Positions 1 through 11,474 of a stretch of 64,000 nt of DNA are shown here, piece after piece. Below the pieces are notes generated by a model. The model made no database searches. It was not told where the DNA came from and was given only the letters and a program-made list of their open reading frames with translations. The DNA is taken from contig NC_068911.1 in NCBI RefSeq assembly GCF_023091745.1, positions 156,846,004 through 156,910,003 of the forward strand, given 5' to 3'. How positions within the stretch are numbered: position 1 is the stretch's first letter; each line of letters starts with the position of its first letter. Origin of the DNA: Budorcas taxicolor (taxonomy: Eukaryota; Chordata; Mammalia; Artiodactyla; Bovidae). The position numbers were made by a program, and so were the translations under genes.

Positions 1-455
1 AGAGCAGAGCCTATTTCCTCTCCTCTTGAATCTAAGCTCTTACAACTGGCTCTGACAAGAATGCAGGGGATGGGACATTATTGGACTGATGCCCCCAGAC
101 CTAAACAAAATGGGTCATTTCTGCTTCTAGCTCCTTGAAACCCAGCAACCATGCTATGGAGGAGCCCAAGGCACATGGAGACACCATGTGGAGGAGAACC
201 ATGAGGCTGTGGTCTACAGCCCCCGCTGAGATCCCTCCCAGGCAGCAGTGGGCATGATCATGGGTCAGTGCCATCTTGGACTTTCCAGCCCAGCCAAGTG
301 CCTTAATATCTGCAGCCCTAGCCAGTATCATATGGAGCTAAAGTGTCACTCATCAGAGCCAGGCAATCCACAGGATCATGAGATAACGGAATAGCCATTG
401 TTTTAAACTACAAATTTTAGAGTGATTTGTTATGCAGATAGAGATAACCAGAGCA
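1..455 (+). mobile_element. MLT1-like LTR (ERVL-MaLR), old
   Basis: The 3' part matches the MLT1 LTR pattern: a stretch like 'gccatcttggac', then a run resembling 'cacaggatcatgagataa', 'tgttttaaac' and 'gtgatttgttatgcag' with 'agataacc' at the end. The 5' part also follows the MLT1 order. It is heavily mutated, as expected for a pre-placental-radiation element. The left end may lie outside the window. Family identified from memory of the consensus. Confidence 0.7.
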
Positions 456-598
456 CCCCCTCTCTCATTTTCCCCTCCATCCTTCCATTACTTTTTCCTT
501 CCTTCTCTCCTCTTTCTTCTTCTTTCCTACTTTCTTTTCTTCTTCTTCTTTTCTCTCTTATCTTTCTTTCTTCTTCTTTCTTGTACACCATCTCTGTT
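453..598. repeat. Polypyrimidine (CT-rich) low-complexity tract
   Basis: About 140 bases almost entirely C and T, with TTC and TCTT runs, directly after the MLT1-like end. The leucine/serine/phenylalanine-rich open frames here are artefacts of this composition. Confidence 0.85.
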
Positions 599-837
599 CA
601 CTCTCTCCTCCTACATTCAGCCCACACAGAAGGGATACAGGCTAAGCTGTTATGTCTAAGGAAATATTTAATAAGTAATTAGTCCATGAGAAAGATGCCT
701 ACCTACATGTCAAAGAATGGAAGGAAAAAGATCTGGGAAAAAGGTAAACATTTAAGTAATGTTCTTTTTCTTTTTATAAAAAAAATACCTGAGATATAAT
801 TGAGATATAACAACACTCACTTATTAGTCCACAGTGT

Positions 838-1540
838 TACAGACCAGAAGGCATGGTGTGTCTGGGATTTCTGAAGAGTCTCAAAGGCTGAAATTAATGC
901 ATCAGTTTGGTTGAGCTCTTATCTGTGAACTCCAGGGAAGAATCCACTTCTAGACTCATTCAGATTATTGGCAGAATTCAGTTCCCTACAGTTGTGGGAC
1001 TAAGCTCCCCATTTCTCTGCTGGCTTTTCGGCCAAAGGCTGCTCTCTGTTTCTACAAGCTGCCCACATTCCTTGCCTCATGATCTCCTTCATCTGCCAGT
1101 CAGCAAGTGTGCATTGAATCCTTTCCAATTCCCAATCTCTCACTTTCTCTTCTGTGATGAGCTGGAGAAACTCTCTGCCTTCAAAGAGCTCAGGTGATTA
1201 GGTCAGGCAGGGATGACAGAGGATGAGATGGTTGGATGGCATCACCAACTCAGTAGACATGAGGTTGAGCAAGCTCCAGGAGATGGTAAAAGGACAGGGA
1301 AGTCTGGCGTGTGGCAGTCCATGGGGTTGCAAAGAGTCAGACACGACTGAGCAACTGAACTGAACTAAACTGAACCCAGATAATCTGCCTACCTCAAGGT
1401 CAATTATGGCATAAATGTAACCTAATCATGAGAGTAAAACTGATCATATTCACAGTCCCAGGAACTAGACAAAGGTACACAGGGCTTGGGGGAGAGGACT
1501 GTGAGGACTCTCTTATAATTGTGATGGTCAGTACCACATC
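838..1540. mobile_element. Ancient interspersed repeat, split by a BovB 3' end
   Basis: The segments 838-1209 and 1375-1540 read as two halves of one old mammalian repeat. The left half has 'ggcagaattcagttccct' and 'ctgcccacattccttgcc'. The right half resumes with 'cagataatctgcctacctca' and 'catattcacagtcccagg'. The same family appears near 50.6 kb and a related one at 53.7 kb. I know the consensus order but am not sure of the family name. Confidence 0.5.
1210..1374 (+). mobile_element. BovB LINE, 3' end fragment
   Basis: Matches the last roughly 165 bases of BovB: 'ggatgacagaggatgagatg', then 'ccatggggttgcaaagagtc' and the terminal (CTGAA)n-like tail 'gcaactgaactgaac'. It is 5'-truncated and inserted inside the ancient repeat that continues on both sides. 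Confidence 0.85.
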
Positions 1541-2504
1541 TTTGTAAGTATTAGAGTTTTGCAAGACTTGGTTTTCTATGGAGTAGAAAGGTCAGACAAT
1601 GAAGCTACTTGACTATGAGCTGAGATGCACAGAGACTTGTTTTTCAACCAAAGGAGGAAAGAGGAGAGCTTTTGTTTTGTTTTGTCTTTGTCAGTGGGTG
1701 TCCGAGAGTGGTGGAAGAGACAAAAAGACCAATTCAGCTCACACTTCCCACTACCACTGTGGATTGACTGTGAATCCTGGTCATAGCTCTGCATTCAGGA
1801 GATAAGTTTAAGTGGCTTTAAAAAAATCTTTTAAATAAAAATTTGATTTTTAAGGAAATATCAATGACATTTTATAAATCCCAGCTAAGGATGGGAATTT
1901 TGAAATTAATTTCTATTTTACCACCTTCTGGGAAATATTTTTTATCATTTCCCTTCCTAGAAGTTGCCATAAAATGTCCATAAACTTATTTTGCTTTGTT
2001 GCTGATAATTTGCATCCCAGGAAACACATTTCTTTGTCTTTTTCATCCGATTGTTTAAAAAGTCACTCTGATCATATTACTCAGCACTGTAGACTGCTGC
2101 TTTCTAGGTACCAGGAATCTTTTTGAAGACTTCAGTTGGTTTCTTTATTTTAAAGAATATCCAGACATCAACAGAGAATAATTACCCCCAGGGTAGCCTT
2201 TCCAGAAGTAGACACATTACCTAAAAGTAAACAAGAATAATTTTTACATTAGTGATATCTAAGGGTCCAAGGTTTAATGATGTGTTTACGTCAGATGTGC
2301 TTCTTGGTCATTCTAAGAACAGCTTCACTGAGCATCACCTGTCCCCTGACTTTATTATTAGGAGACAGGCTGCAATGTACTCTCATAGATAAGAGAATCG
2401 TGCCATTTGGGTGGGAGCCTGAGGAAAGGGGTGTAGTCTTGCCTAATCCAGGCAAAATTCATATTGTAAGGAACACTGACTTTCTCTATGCTTCTCAAAA
2501 TAGT
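1541..2504. other. Unassigned AT-rich sequence
   Basis: No repeat family, RNA gene or exon recognised. The two overlapping short frames near 1.58-1.80 kb show no domain or homology known to me. Confidence 0.5.
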
Positions 2505-2760
2505 TAAGCTTACTCCCACCTCAAAGTCTTTGCACATGCTACTTCATTTGCCTGAAATTATCTTTTCCCATGTCTCCAAAGGGCTTAGTGATTTCTATCA
2601 TTTTGGTGGGTGCTCAGGTACCACCTTCTCCAAGAGGGTGTCCTTGACCTTCATATCTAAAATGAATCCTGTCTCCTTTTATCATGTTACATAATTTCAT
2701 TTTCTTCATAGCACTTGGGAAAGCATTGTTATACATATCCTTTGTAACCTGCTGCTGATG
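2505..2760 (+). mobile_element. L2 LINE 3' fragment
   Basis: The order 'tcaaagtctttgcacatgct', 'gcctgaaattatctt', 'accaccttctccaag', 'gtgtccttgacc' and 'ttcttcatagcacttggg' follows the L2 3' consensus. It is old and divergent, and the final tail is missing. Confidence 0.65.
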
Positions 2761-3290
2761 GAGACCTTTTATATTATTTTTAGATAGCTGACTTAGGTTA
2801 AAAACTGAGGCCAAATCATTTGTTACATATTTCTGAATTCTAAAAATTGGCATAAGACATCAGGGCCCGCCTTTCCCTTGGGTCTATCTAAACAGCTGCA
2901 GAAAATGGCCCTGTTAACCCCCAACAAAAGGGTAGGGAGAGTTTCTAGGGGGGGAAAAGGGAGCAGGAAAGAGAGAGAGAAAGCAAAGGACCACTGGCTT
3001 TGGGTAAAAATGAGAGGTTACTTCCTCCACCTCTGCCATGACTCTGCCCAGCCAAGTAACCCTGGAATCTCCAAGAGATTTGTTTCTGGAGCTGGAGTTG
3101 GAAAGACCACATCTGCTTCATGGAGAGAAGATTGGCGGAGCTATCAGGTGGGCAGGTTGACCCTGGTGCAGCTGTCTGAGTGCAGTGAGGGAGTTACTGT
3201 ACACGTTTAATAAAGATTCTGGGGAGCCTGGGGTCACAGAAAACAAAGGAGAGTTTGTGACTCCTTCTTACCTAGAATTATGCGGGGGTA
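2761..3290. other. Unassigned sequence with an isolated AATAAA
   Basis: Purine-rich near 2.93-2.98 kb. An open frame of 110 codons (2878-3210) stops just before 'aataaag' at about 3212. I see no splice or domain evidence and treat the frame as chance. An unrecognised LTR remnant is possible because of the poly(A)-signal context, but this is only a guess. Confidence 0.35.
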
Positions 3291-3550
3291 GGATGCTGAA
3301 GCTGAAGCTCCAGTATTTTGGCCACCTGATGCAAAGAGCTGACTCATTGGAAAGATCCTGATGCTGGGAAAGATTGAAGGCAGGAGCAGAAGTGGGCAAC
3401 AGAGGACGAGATGGTTGGAGGGCTTCACCAACTCAATAGACATGAATTTGAGCAAACTCTGGGAAATAGTGAAGAATGGGGAAGCCTGGTGTGCTGCAGT
3501 CCATGGGGTTGCATAGAGTTGGACACGACTGAGCAACTGAACAACAACAA
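3291..3550 (+). mobile_element. BovB LINE, 3' end fragment
   Basis: From 'gatgctgaagctgaagctcc' through 'gatgctgggaaagattgaag' to the 'gagcaactgaacaacaac' tail. It is 5'-truncated to the last 260 bases. On the opposite strand it gives misleading frames. Confidence 0.9.
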
Positions 3551-4420
3551 AGGACACTTAATGGAGCAGATGGGGTGCAAAGAGTGAGTTTGGACTGTGG
3601 TCTGGTGTACCTGGAGAACTAATATTTCCCATGGCTCTTGGAGGTCCTGGAAAAGGATCGCAGGGTTCTTTTTGCTCCAGGTCAAAGAGCACAGAGGTTG
3701 CCGGAAAGAACAGAGTTGCACTCTTGACCAGGTGACAAGGGAAGTGATGCCCACCTAGAGATCATTGGAAGGGGTTCGGTGTCCCAAAGTACATGCCCAG
3801 AGCTCATGATGAGATTCCATCATTTACAGACTATTTGGTCTAGCAGATGTTTTTCTAACGAAAATTTATCAAACCAGTTCAGTTAAAAGTAAGATATGAC
3901 AGTGACAGAAGGCTTTAGCACTGCACCATCAGCTAGAAGGTTTGTTTGCCTAGGGCAGAATATCTGGTCAATGTCTGGCATTTCTTGATGAGCATTTCAT
4001 TATTTGGAAAGAATTCTAGACATAGTAAGACACACGTCCAAGATATTACCAAAGCAGATATTTTTATAAATGTGAAGAAAACGTTCTAAACAAGAGTATG
4101 ATTCAAAAGGGAAGGGCATTTCTAAAAGTGCATGATGCAGAAAAGGAAGTCTCTAAAAACACCCCAAATTGTCCCCCAGGGAGCTATCCAGTGAGTGCAC
4201 ATTTTAAAAGGTCATGTACAAAAAACTGAATGAGCCAGAGATAACCAAGAAGGAAAGCAAGAATCGTGTTGTGAAAGTGAATGACTGGGCTCAAGGAGCA
4301 CTTGTGAAAAGTGAAGGAAACTAAAGTTGTAATATCTGTTCTCCGAGCAGAATATGGGGGAAATGGCTCAGAACAATGTTTTGACAAGATAGTGAACATT
4401 AGCAGGTAAGAGAGATGTCA
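3551..4420. other. Unassigned sequence
   Basis: No recognisable repeat, exon or RNA gene between the BovB end and the L1 insertion. Confidence 0.5.
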
Positions 4421-4586
4421 GAATTTCCCTGGCCCTGTAGGGGGCAGGGATGAATTGGGATTGACATACATACACTACTGATACTATGTATAAAATAGAT
4501 AACTAATAAGAATGTACTATATAGCAAAGGGAACTCTACTCAGTGCTCTGTGGTGAACTAAATGAGAAGGAAATCCAAAAAAGGAG

Positions 4587-4636
<50 letters not shown>

Positions 4637-4754
4637 GCTGATGTGTTTTGCTGTGCAGTAGAAATCAGCACAACATTGTAAAGCAACTATACTCCATAAA
4701 AATAAATGAGATAAAATATACATCCCTAAAAAAAAGGAATTTCCTTGCTCCTGT
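4421..4754 (+). mobile_element. L1 LINE 3' end with degraded TSD
   Basis: The body is 4439-4736. It reads 'gcaaagggaactctactcag' and later 'gcaactatactccataaaaa', the 3' untranslated end of an artiodactyl L1, followed by a short A-run. Flanks 'gaatttccctggccctgt' (4421-4438) and 'gaatttccttgctcctgt' (4737-4754) agree at 15 of 18 positions, which fits a mutated target-site duplication. Confidence 0.75.
4591..4628. repeat. (TA)19 microsatellite
   Basis: Nineteen uninterrupted TA units followed by a short CA run, inside the L1 3' region. Likely length-polymorphic. Confidence 0.97.
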
Positions 4755-4949
4755 CTTCTTTCTATCTCTTTGACCAGGGCTAATGGGCATCAAACTGGGT
4801 AAGTATAGAAAAATCACCACTGAAAGAGACTTGAATTTTAAATAAATGGATAGATCTATCAAGTTACTGGATCAAGGAAAGAAAGTATTCAATTCTTGCC
4901 AAAGTTATGTATGGAGTTTATACAAATTCTAATTAAAATCCCCATGGCT

Positions 4950-5128
4950 ATATGTTTACCAAAGCATATGTTCAAGGATGATTATAGCTGCACAACTTAT
5001 TATAACGAACATTTGGAAATGATCCAGCAGAATGTATAAATAAATTGTGGATTCCCACAATGGAATTCTATACAGCAATGAGAATCGGCACCACAAATTA
5101 CAATTTGGATGAATTTTACAAACATAAT
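4950..5128 (+). mobile_element. Old L1 ORF2 3'-region fragment
   Basis: Resembles the classical L1 stretch coding near the ORF2 C-terminus: 'aatggaattctatacagcaa', preceded by 'ggaaatgatccagcag' and 'ataaattgtgg'. It is highly diverged and ends at the BovB insertion that follows. Confidence 0.5.
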
Positions 5129-5360
5129 GCCACCTGATGCACAGAGCTGACTCATTGGAAAAGACCCTGATGCTGAGAAAAATTGAGGGCAGGAGGAAAA
5201 GTGGATGACAGAGGATGAGATGGTTGGATAGAATCACCAATTCAAAGGACATGAGTTTGAGTAAACTCCAGGAGTTAGTGAAAGACAGAGAAGCCTGGTG
5301 TCCTGCAGTCCATGGGGTCGCAAAGAGTTGGGCACGACTGAGCGACTGAATAACAACAAT
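5129..5360 (+). mobile_element. BovB LINE, 3' end fragment
   Basis: Starts 'ccacctgatgcacagagctg' and ends with 'gagcgactgaataacaacaa'. It lies directly after the old L1 piece and appears to have inserted into or next to it. Confidence 0.88.
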
Positions 5361-5381
5361 GATGGAGACAGATCAGGCAGG

Positions 5382-5872
5382 TTGAGGAAGTATGGCTCAG
5401 CTGGTAAAGAATGCACCTGCAATGCGGGAGACCTGAGTTCAATCTCTGGGTTGTGGAGATCCCCTGGAGAAGGGAAAGGCTGCTGCTGCTGCTAAGTCGC
5501 TTCAGTCGTGTCCGACTCTGTGTGACCCCATAGACAGCAGCCCACCAGGCTCCTCCATCCCTGGGATTCTCCAGGCAAGAACACTGGAGTGGGTTGCCAT
5601 GTCCTTCTCCAATGCATGAAAGTGAAGAGTGAAAGTGAAGTTGCTCAGTCGTGTCCGACTCTTAGCGACCCCATGGTCTGCAGCCTATCAGGCTCCTCCA
5701 GCCATGGGATTTTCCAGGCAAGAGTACTGGAGTGGGGTGCCATTGCCTTCTCTGAGGGAAAGGCTACCCACTCCAGTATTCTGGCCTAGAGAATTCCATG
5801 GACAGTATAGTCTGTGGGGTCACAAAGAGTCGGACACGACTGAGAAACTTTCACTTTCACTTGAGGAAGTAT
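5382..5872 (+). mobile_element. Bov-tA SINE interrupted by a Bov-A2
   Basis: Flanked by a perfect 12-bp TSD 'ttgaggaagtat' (5382-5393 and 5861-5872). The tRNA-derived head (5394-5481) has 'ggctcagctggtaaagaatg' and a B-box-like 'gagttcaatctctggg'. The body resumes at 5755-5860 with 'ggctacccactccagtattc' and 'gagtcggacacgactgagaa'. A complete Bov-A2 sits between the two halves. Confidence 0.93.
5482..5754 (-). mobile_element. Bov-A2 dimeric SINE nested in Bov-tA
   Basis: On the plus strand it starts with (GCT)n and 'aagtcgcttcagtcgtgtcc', then a second unit after 'caatgcatgaaagtgaag', so the sense strand is minus. The 11-bp direct repeat 'agggaaaggct' (5471-5481 and 5755-5765) is its TSD. 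Both BovA units are present. Confidence 0.93.
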
Positions 5873-6153
5873 TAGTTCTGTGAAAATTTGAGTGTGTGCC
5901 TGTGATTTGTATACTTTGCTGTGTGAATGCTATACATTAATAAGATGTTTCGTCTTCTGCAAGTAAAGAAACATTTACATGGGATTTTCTTTTAGAACTT
6001 AACTGAACTCCTCTGAAGTGTATTTGGAAAATTACAATGATAAATGTGTCTATTAGTAAATTCCAATGATAAGTAGACTTCAGTATTATGATATTGAGTC
6101 AGTACATCTTATGTTGCAAGATAAGAGAGTAAGAGAGGAGAAAACAAAGAAAA

Positions 6154-6329
6154 TGTGACCCCATGGACTATAGCCTTCCGGGTCTCTCTGTCCATGGCAT
6201 TTCTCCAGGCCAGAGTACCGGAGTGGGTTGCTATTTCCTTCTGTAGGGGATCTTCCTGACACAGGGATCAAACCTATGTCTCCTGCATTGGTAGGCAGAT
6301 CTTTACCAATGAGCCAACTAAGTAGCCCA
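6154..6329 (-). mobile_element. Bov-tA SINE
   Basis: Plus strand reads 'gtgaccccatggactatagc' through 'ccaggccagagtaccggagt' to a head-derived 'gggatcaaacctatgtctcc' and 'gagccaactaagtagccc'. That is a reverse Bov-tA lacking part of its 3' end. Confidence 0.88.
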
Positions 6330-6479
6330 GAAATATTAGTACATACATGCAAACATATTCATAACAAAGTAAGGAGGAAATACACTTGACAGTTATGTAC
6401 TCATTTCTGTAACTGATCATGGTGATTGTAGCTGGTATTTGTACTTCTTTTTCCACGATTCAGTCTATATTCCTTCGGC

Positions 6480-7180
6480 TATTGGCAAACGTCTTAGCTG
6501 TTCATTGTTCTTTACCAAGAGAGGTGACCCAGCCTTGCCTTCATTCCTGAAGAATCTGGGCCAGTAGTAGTCCTCCCTAGATGAGCTTGATGCAGTTTTC
6601 CATTGACCTTAATCACCAGGCTTGGTAATACTAAGAGATATCGTAAGAGAGCTTCTGTATTTCAGACCTACTCTTCATCACCCCCTTTGTGGAACTACAG
6701 TCCAATTTCCCCTTGACACTCAGAACCAATCTCCCCAGACAACAGTAACTCTTTTCTTTGCCTGATGATTCAGAAGCATGAGGAACCCAAAGTGACCAGG
6801 TGACAGTCTTGATTTCCCATTCAATGAAATCGTTGTTGTGTCTACTGGTGGAAGCATTGCTCTCTTTGGAACTAAGACCTCTAGACTAGCAGAACATAAG
6901 GTCACAGAGATAGGAAGCAAAATTTTTGCTAGTGTGTCACTAAGGGTAATGGTAAGTGGTGCCACTCCCATCTGACCTTTTGATTCCTGGACTCTTAGAC
7001 CCTGGTTATGGGAGAAACAGCACCGTATATATTGAATGTTGGTTCAGAGCATACACAGCCATCCGGAGAACTAGGTGGCTAGGGACTGCAACCTCGCTAG
7101 TGCTATAACTGAGATCATCCCTTTGTTTCCTCACTTTGTCCTTCAAAATTCAGAGCAACCAGCCAACCTCATTATATATT
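6480..7180. other. Possible old ERVL-MaLR internal sequence
   Basis: The block reads like internal parts of MaLR elements ('gaggtgacccagccttgcct', 'agtagtcctccctagatgag', 'tttgtttcctcactttgtcc') and lies upstream of an MLT1-like LTR end. This is pattern memory only. No open gag or pol frame is visible. It could instead be unique sequence. Confidence 0.25.
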
Positions 7181-7439
7181 AGCTCGCCCAAAATGTCTGA
7201 AAGTATTTGAAAATGCTCAAATGTTTGAAAAGACAAAAATGTCTGTGTGATTCACTCTCCAGAGTCATGCCTATCCTTGCTTCTAATAAGTCCTTAGTTA
7301 GGACTTTCAGATGGTGATATTTTGCAGATCGTTATTGCCATATCATATCATAAATGATTAGCACTTAATTTATAACTTAAATAGAGTTGTACAACCACAA
7401 GGAATTCAATTCTGTAACAGTAAGAGAGCTAGGGAGAGG

Positions 7440-7611
7440 TTTCCAGTCCTCAGATAAGAATCACAGCCCTTCTGACACCTTGAAACCCACCCAGATTTGT
7501 GAAACACTGACCTGCAAAAACTGTAAGATTGTGTTGTTTTAAGACACTCAGCTTGTGTTGTGCTTAGAGTGATGCTAAGCTTTGTTGTACAGCCGTCGAA
7601 AATTAATACAG
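7440..7611 (+). mobile_element. MLT1/MST-like LTR 3' end
   Basis: 'tgaaacactgacctgcaaaa', 'gtgttgttttaagacactca' and the end 'gaaaattaatacag' match the 3' end of a MaLR LTR in plus orientation. Divergence is high. Confidence 0.55.
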
Positions 7612-7869
7612 TAAGAACTGCTTGGAAATGTTTGAAAAAAAGGAGTATTAAGAAAAGCATTATTATTTGAGATTTTAAAATTCACTTTAAAAATTTGATC
7701 ATCAAAACCATGTCATTCGTAGCAACAAAAGGTGATGAAGATCACCAGAAAAGAGCAAGTAGTTCTGTAACCAATGGAGCATGTACATATACAGATATGG
7801 TACTGAACATAATAAAGTGGTTTTTAACATTGTTGGGAAAATTGACTAGATATCTGGGAGATAATGGAG

Positions 7870-7980
7870 TAGGAAATGGCAGCCCACTCCAGTATTCTTG
7901 CTTGGAAAATTCCATGGACCGAGGATCCTGGCAGGCTATAGTCCACAGGGTTGAAAGAGTTGGACGTGACCGAACAACCG
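7870..7980 (+). mobile_element. Bov-A type SINE, headless
   Basis: 'ggaaatggcagcccactcca' to 'gagttggacgtgacc'. The tRNA-like head is absent, so it is either a Bov-A monomer or a truncated Bov-tA. Confidence 0.85.
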
Positions 7981-8307
7981 AGACCCTCCCCTCTGCCAGG
8001 GGGTAAAATTAAATTTATAATCTTACCTTATAGCTACGACAAGAATATTAAAGGGTTAAACCTAAGAAGTGAAATTATGAAAAAAAATAGAGCTGGAGAA
8101 AGATTTGCAAGTGTAAAATATGGTGACATATACCATCCCTAGTAAAATTCAAATTCCTAAATCTAGTAATTCTACTTCTAAGAAAGCATTCTCAGGAACC
8201 CGAGAGACGAGATAAAGATTTTTAAATGAGGGTTTTTCTTTCAGCATTATTTATAATTCCAAAAAATCAGATAATAGAAGAACGTTTAAATAAAGTATGA
8301 TACTGCA

Positions 8308-8427
8308 TGTGTGCTCAGCATATCCAACTCTTTGCAACCCCATGGACTATAGCCTGCAAGGCTCCTCTGTCCACAGAATTTTCCAGGCAAGAATACTGGA
8401 GTGAGTTCTCATTTCCTTCTCCAGGGA
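8308..8427 (-). mobile_element. Bov-A type SINE fragment
   Basis: Reverse-oriented BovA unit: 'ccaactctttgcaaccccat' to 'caagaatactggagtgagtt' and 'ccttctccaggga'. No head is present. Confidence 0.82.
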
Positions 8428-8548
8428 AATAAATTATAATATAGTGTTGATAATATAGTAGTACGTACACATACTACTTTTTTTTAAAAAAGAGTCTGAG
8501 TGCATTAGGCAAAACATTTTTTACTAAAAGTATTTATTTGATTATACT

Positions 8549-10032
8549 AAGATGTTAAAAAAATAAAAGCTAGTGGAGGTGATGGAATTTCAGTTGAGCT
8601 ATTTCAAATCCTGAAAGATGATGCTGTGAAAGTGTTGCACTCAATATGCCAGCAAATTTGGAAAACTCAGCAGTGGCCACAGGACTGGAAAAGGTCAGTT
8701 TTCATTCCAATCCCAAACAAGGGCAATGTCAAAGAATGTTCAAACTACCACACAACTGCACTCATCTCACATGCTAGTAAAGTAATGCTCAAAATTCTCC
8801 AAGCCAGGCTTCAGCAATACGTGAACCGTGAACTTCCAGATGTTCAAGCTGGTTTTAGAAAACACAGAGGAACCAGAGATCAAATCGCCAACATCCACTG
8901 GATCATGGAAAAAGCAAGAGAATTCCAGAAAAACATCTATTTCTGCTTTAATGGACTATGCCAAAGCCTTTGACTGTGTGGATCACAATAAACTGTGGAA
9001 AATTCTGAAAGAGATGGGAATACCAGACTACTTGACCTGCCTCTTGAGAAACCTATATGCAGGTCAGGAAGCAACAGTCAGAACTGGACATGGAATAACA
9101 GACTGGTTCCAAATAGGAAAAGGAATACGTCAAGGCTGTATATTGTCACTCTGCTTACTTAACTTCTATGCAGAGTACATCATGAGAAACGCTGGGATGG
9201 AAGAAGCACAAGCTGGAATCAAGATTGCTGGGAGAAATATCAGTAACCTCAAATATGCAGATGACACCACCCTTATGGCAGAAAGTGAAGAGGACCTAAG
9301 GAGCCTCTTGATGAAAGTGAAAGAGGAGAGTGAAAAAATTGGCTTAAAACTCAACATTCAGAAAACAAAGATCATGGCATCTGGTCCCATGACTTCATGG
9401 CAAATACATGGGGAAACAGTGAAAACAGTGTCAGACTTTATTTTTTGGGGCTCCAAAATCACCTGGTGATTGCAGCCATGAAATTAAAAGACACTTACTC
9501 CTTGGAAGGAAAGTTATGACCCACCTAGATAGCATATTGAAAAGCAGAGTCATTACTTTGCAACAAAGGTCCGTCTAGTCAAGGCTATGGTTTTTCCAGT
9601 GGTCATGTATGGATGTGAGAGTTGGACTGTGAAGAAAGCTAAGCGTGGAAGAATTGATACTTTTGAACTGTGGTGTTGGAGAAGACTCTTGAGAGTCCCT
9701 TGGACTGCAAGGAGATCCAACCAGTCCATTCTAAAGGAGGTCAGCCCTGGGTGTTCTTTGGAAGGAATGATGCTAAAGCTGAGACTCCAGTACTTTGGCC
9801 ACCTCATGCAAAGAGTTGACTCATTGGAAAAGACTGATGCTGGGAGGGATTGGGGGCAGGAGGAGAAGGGGACGACAGAGGATGAGATGGTTGGATGGCA
9901 TCACTGACTTGATGGACGTGAGTTTGAGTGAACTCCGGGAGTTGGCGATGGACAAGGGAGGCCTGGCGTGCTGCGATTCATGGGGTTGCAAAGATTCGGA
10001 CACGTGTCAGGGACTGAACTGAAGATGTTAAA
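8549..10032 (+). mobile_element. BovB LINE, 5'-truncated, with TSD
   Basis: A 1.46-kb RTE-type LINE lying between perfect 11-bp repeats 'aagatgttaaa' (8549-8559 and 10022-10032). It begins within the reverse transcriptase coding region and runs through the C-terminal domain to the typical BovB end 'ggacacgtgtcagggactga'. This is one of the clearer single insertions in the window and useful as a dated unit. Confidence 0.95.
8565..9469 (+). pseudogene. BovB reverse transcriptase fragment, frameshifted
   Basis: This encodes part of the RTE-type reverse transcriptase that makes BovB DNA by target-primed reverse transcription. The first frame (to about 8,950) holds the conserved stretches QQIWKTQQWPQDWKRS and LPDVQAGFRK. 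A one-base change near 8,950 ('ctttaatgg' against 'ctttattg' in other copies) shifts the frame. The second frame carries AFDCVDH, the turn KGIRQGC and the catalytic YADD at 9254-9265. The endonuclease and N-terminus are missing and a stop follows SKITW, so it is inactive. Homologous C-terminal sequence continues to about 10.0 kb in other frames (ESWTVKK, GHLMQRVDSLEK). Confidence 0.93.
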
Positions 10033-11367
10033 TGGCAAAACAAGAAAAGAACTGTTAAATTACTTAAGTATGCCATGTTTATATAGAAAATTCACAAAAC
10101 ATATTTAAAAAAAAAGTGTAAACTATTATAATCTCACCATCCAGGGCCAATCACTGTTACCATTTTGTTAAATATAATTTTTTAATGCATGTACCCGTAT
10201 TTAAGTATAACTTAAATAAAATGATAATAATACCTTATACACCATTTTGTAACTTGCTTTTCACTCAACAATATATACATATTTTGTGAAAATAAATTTT
10301 AGTCCAAAAATTTGACTAGCTGCATAAATTTTCATTTTTGCAAGTGATTTATTTAATTATTTCCATATTATCTTCTTTTTAAACTTTTTCTTTTGCTCTA
10401 ACATTTAATGGTGTGAAGATCAACCTGATAACTAACTCACAGACTTAAAAAGTTACTTTAGGGTATTTTTTTAAAGCCAGGAAAATATTAAAAGTGTTAT
10501 GATTTATAGCTAATATGAAATTATAAACATGTATGAGAAATGACCTCTAAGATGATAATTTAGTAAGAAGGTTACTTCAGTTTTAATTTCTAAATGTATG
10601 AAGACAGCTTTCAAAAATGTTACAGAAATAAACGTGTGTAGTTAAAAAAATCAAAGATCCCAGAAGGGTTACTAAGCAGCTCTATGCAGAAGGGTGAAGC
10701 TTGTTTACTAAGTCAGAGTGAAAGAGTGGTGATCCACCTCTTTTGCTTTGGAGACCCTAAAGTTAGAATGTAGAGAATATTTCTCTAGGGTACCATCTTC
10801 CACATAAAGGTCTTAGTTCTCTTGAATCTTCCATTCAATCAAGAAAAGAACTCCTTATTGGAAGGGTAAATTAATGCCTCTCCTGGGCACATGCTCCTGG
10901 CGTGAAGGTTGGCTTAACCTGTTAGTCCACAGATTTCAGTTGTTCCCCTGTCATGACCCACTCTGACCCTCTGTTGTACTTTGAATCCCCAAATTCAAGC
11001 TTTCCTGTATTTCTTGAAATCAGGCAAATCATTTCCCTTCTCAGATGCTCACCCATCTCTCTGCTTGTTATTGACCACAAGTTCCTCCACCTGATTCATC
11101 CACAACTCCAGTGTCTGCTTTCTATTTTTCTAGGAGTTCATTGAAATCTTAAATCTATTGATGGTTTCCCCTTTCTTTCCTTTGTTGTGAGAAGAAACAC
11201 AAATACCTATTACTATGCTGTTATACCTGTTGTTGCTGTGGCTACTATTAATCCACTGCAATAAATTTAGTGTGGGCAGAGATGGGAAAGGAGACAGATG
11301 CACTGGTCTAATATATCACCATGGAGTGGAAGTTATCTACTTGTTTTATTTTTTAATCTAATTTTAT
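10033..11367. other. Unassigned AT-rich sequence
   Basis: No gene or confident repeat. The part around 10.10-10.42 kb ('ccaatcactgttaccatttt', 'tgtaacttgcttttcactca') resembles an old, common mammalian repeat whose name I cannot give. Confidence 0.4.
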
Positions 11368-11474
11368 TTTTAAAATTGTTATTGAAGTATATAGTTGATC
11401 TACAGTGTTGTATTAGTTTCAAGTATAAAGCAAAGTGATTTCAGTTACACACATATATGTATATATACATACAT

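Noticed and set aside
422..682. Leucine/serine-rich frames as membrane proteins
   Set aside because: Artefact of a polypyrimidine tract.
2878..3210. 110-codon frame ending just before AATAAA as a small gene or last exon
   Set aside because: No known family, no clear splice acceptor judged convincing, and AATAAA is frequent in AT-rich DNA.
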